Of a stretch of 64,000 bases of DNA, positions 63,661-64,000 are shown in pieces. Source of the stretch: Paralvinella palmiformis. Its lineage: Eukaryota; Annelida; Polychaeta; Terebellida; Alvinellidae. The position numbers and the translations under genes were made by a program. Numbering within the stretch: the stretch's first letter is position 1; every line of letters starts with the position of its first letter. The notes beneath the pieces are model-generated. The model had not been told where the DNA came from. It saw only the letters and a program-made list of their open reading frames with translations, and did no database searches. Location of the stretch: NCBI GenBank assembly GCA_025642065.1, contig JAODUP010000012.1:880001-944000 (forward strand), read 5' to 3'.

Positions 63661-64000
63661 CGCCACACAAACAAATTGAATCATTTAGTCTAATAAAGTG
63701 GCTCACCCTCGTAAATGTGTCAGAGAGACTTAACATGTGTTCCCTTCATATATGAGAGGTCCTTGTGTATTGATTAATTAAATGTGTGTGCGTATGTGTG
63801 TGTAGCCAAATGTATATCAATCCACAATATCAGGTTTCATACATTATGTTTATGGGTAAACTAGTACGGACAGTTACATCATGTGATGTACTAGGACGAG
63901 TCCTACAGTATCACCCATAAGTTTCATCCATCATTCATGTGTCTGTTCTATTTGACCCGAACACAATTAAAACATATAATTCCAAAATTCAAGTTTTGTT
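63661..64000. other. Right edge, no gene seen
   Basis: Short GT-rich tract at 63784-63803. An imperfect inverted structure is centred on 'ACATCATGTGATGT' near 63880, with ATGGGT/ACCCAT at its outer limits. Nothing coding is supported. Confidence 0.4.

Overview
This is a eukaryotic nuclear window, AT-rich overall and dense with dinucleotide microsatellites, tRNA-derived SINEs, decayed non-LTR retrotransposons and small terminal-inverted-repeat elements. Its genes are split by canonical GT-AG introns. The gene content (an IL-17-type cytokine, a metazoan SAGA/STAGA subunit and secreted Gly/Tyr-rich proteins with signal peptides) suggests an invertebrate animal. A mollusc fits best, but the species is inferred and not proven.

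I can assemble five genes with intron phases that close exactly. (1) 4079-9758 (+): five exons, 340 aa, a secreted IL-17-family cytokine with an unusually long N-terminal region. (2) 20902-34675 (+): ten exons, 404 aa, SUPT7L (STAF65 gamma), the histone-fold subunit of the STAGA coactivator. (3) 35888-37022 (+) and (4) 38339-39389 (-): a tail-to-tail pair of paralogous small secreted Gly/Tyr-rich proteins (118 and 96 aa) that share a conserved core, a phase-2 intron and probably an intron at the stop codon. (5) 56301-61986 (+): three exons, 490 aa, no family recognised, with a strikingly GC-rich first exon of 1065 nt and an N-myristoylation-like start.

The rest is noncoding or repeat-derived. 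Region 1-4078 holds a SINE and microsatellites. Region 9.8-20.9 kb holds LINE debris (a CR1-like element at 13.1-15.3 kb and several 3' ends), interstitial telomere-like DNA, a hairpin and a hAT-type MITE with an 8-bp duplication. The 7.1-kb eighth intron of SUPT7L holds two further LINE fragments, one split by a SINE. Region 39.5-56.3 kb has no gene I can support, but holds SINEs, a SINE nested in a TIR element, a pogo-like MITE and a fold-back element with a telomere-like core. The last 2 kb carries a decayed hAT-like transposase fragment and a large palindrome.

The genes do not form an operon-like unit, and no functional link between them is visible apart from the duplicated pair. Exon boundaries are read by eye from splice consensus and frame. 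No similarity search could be run.
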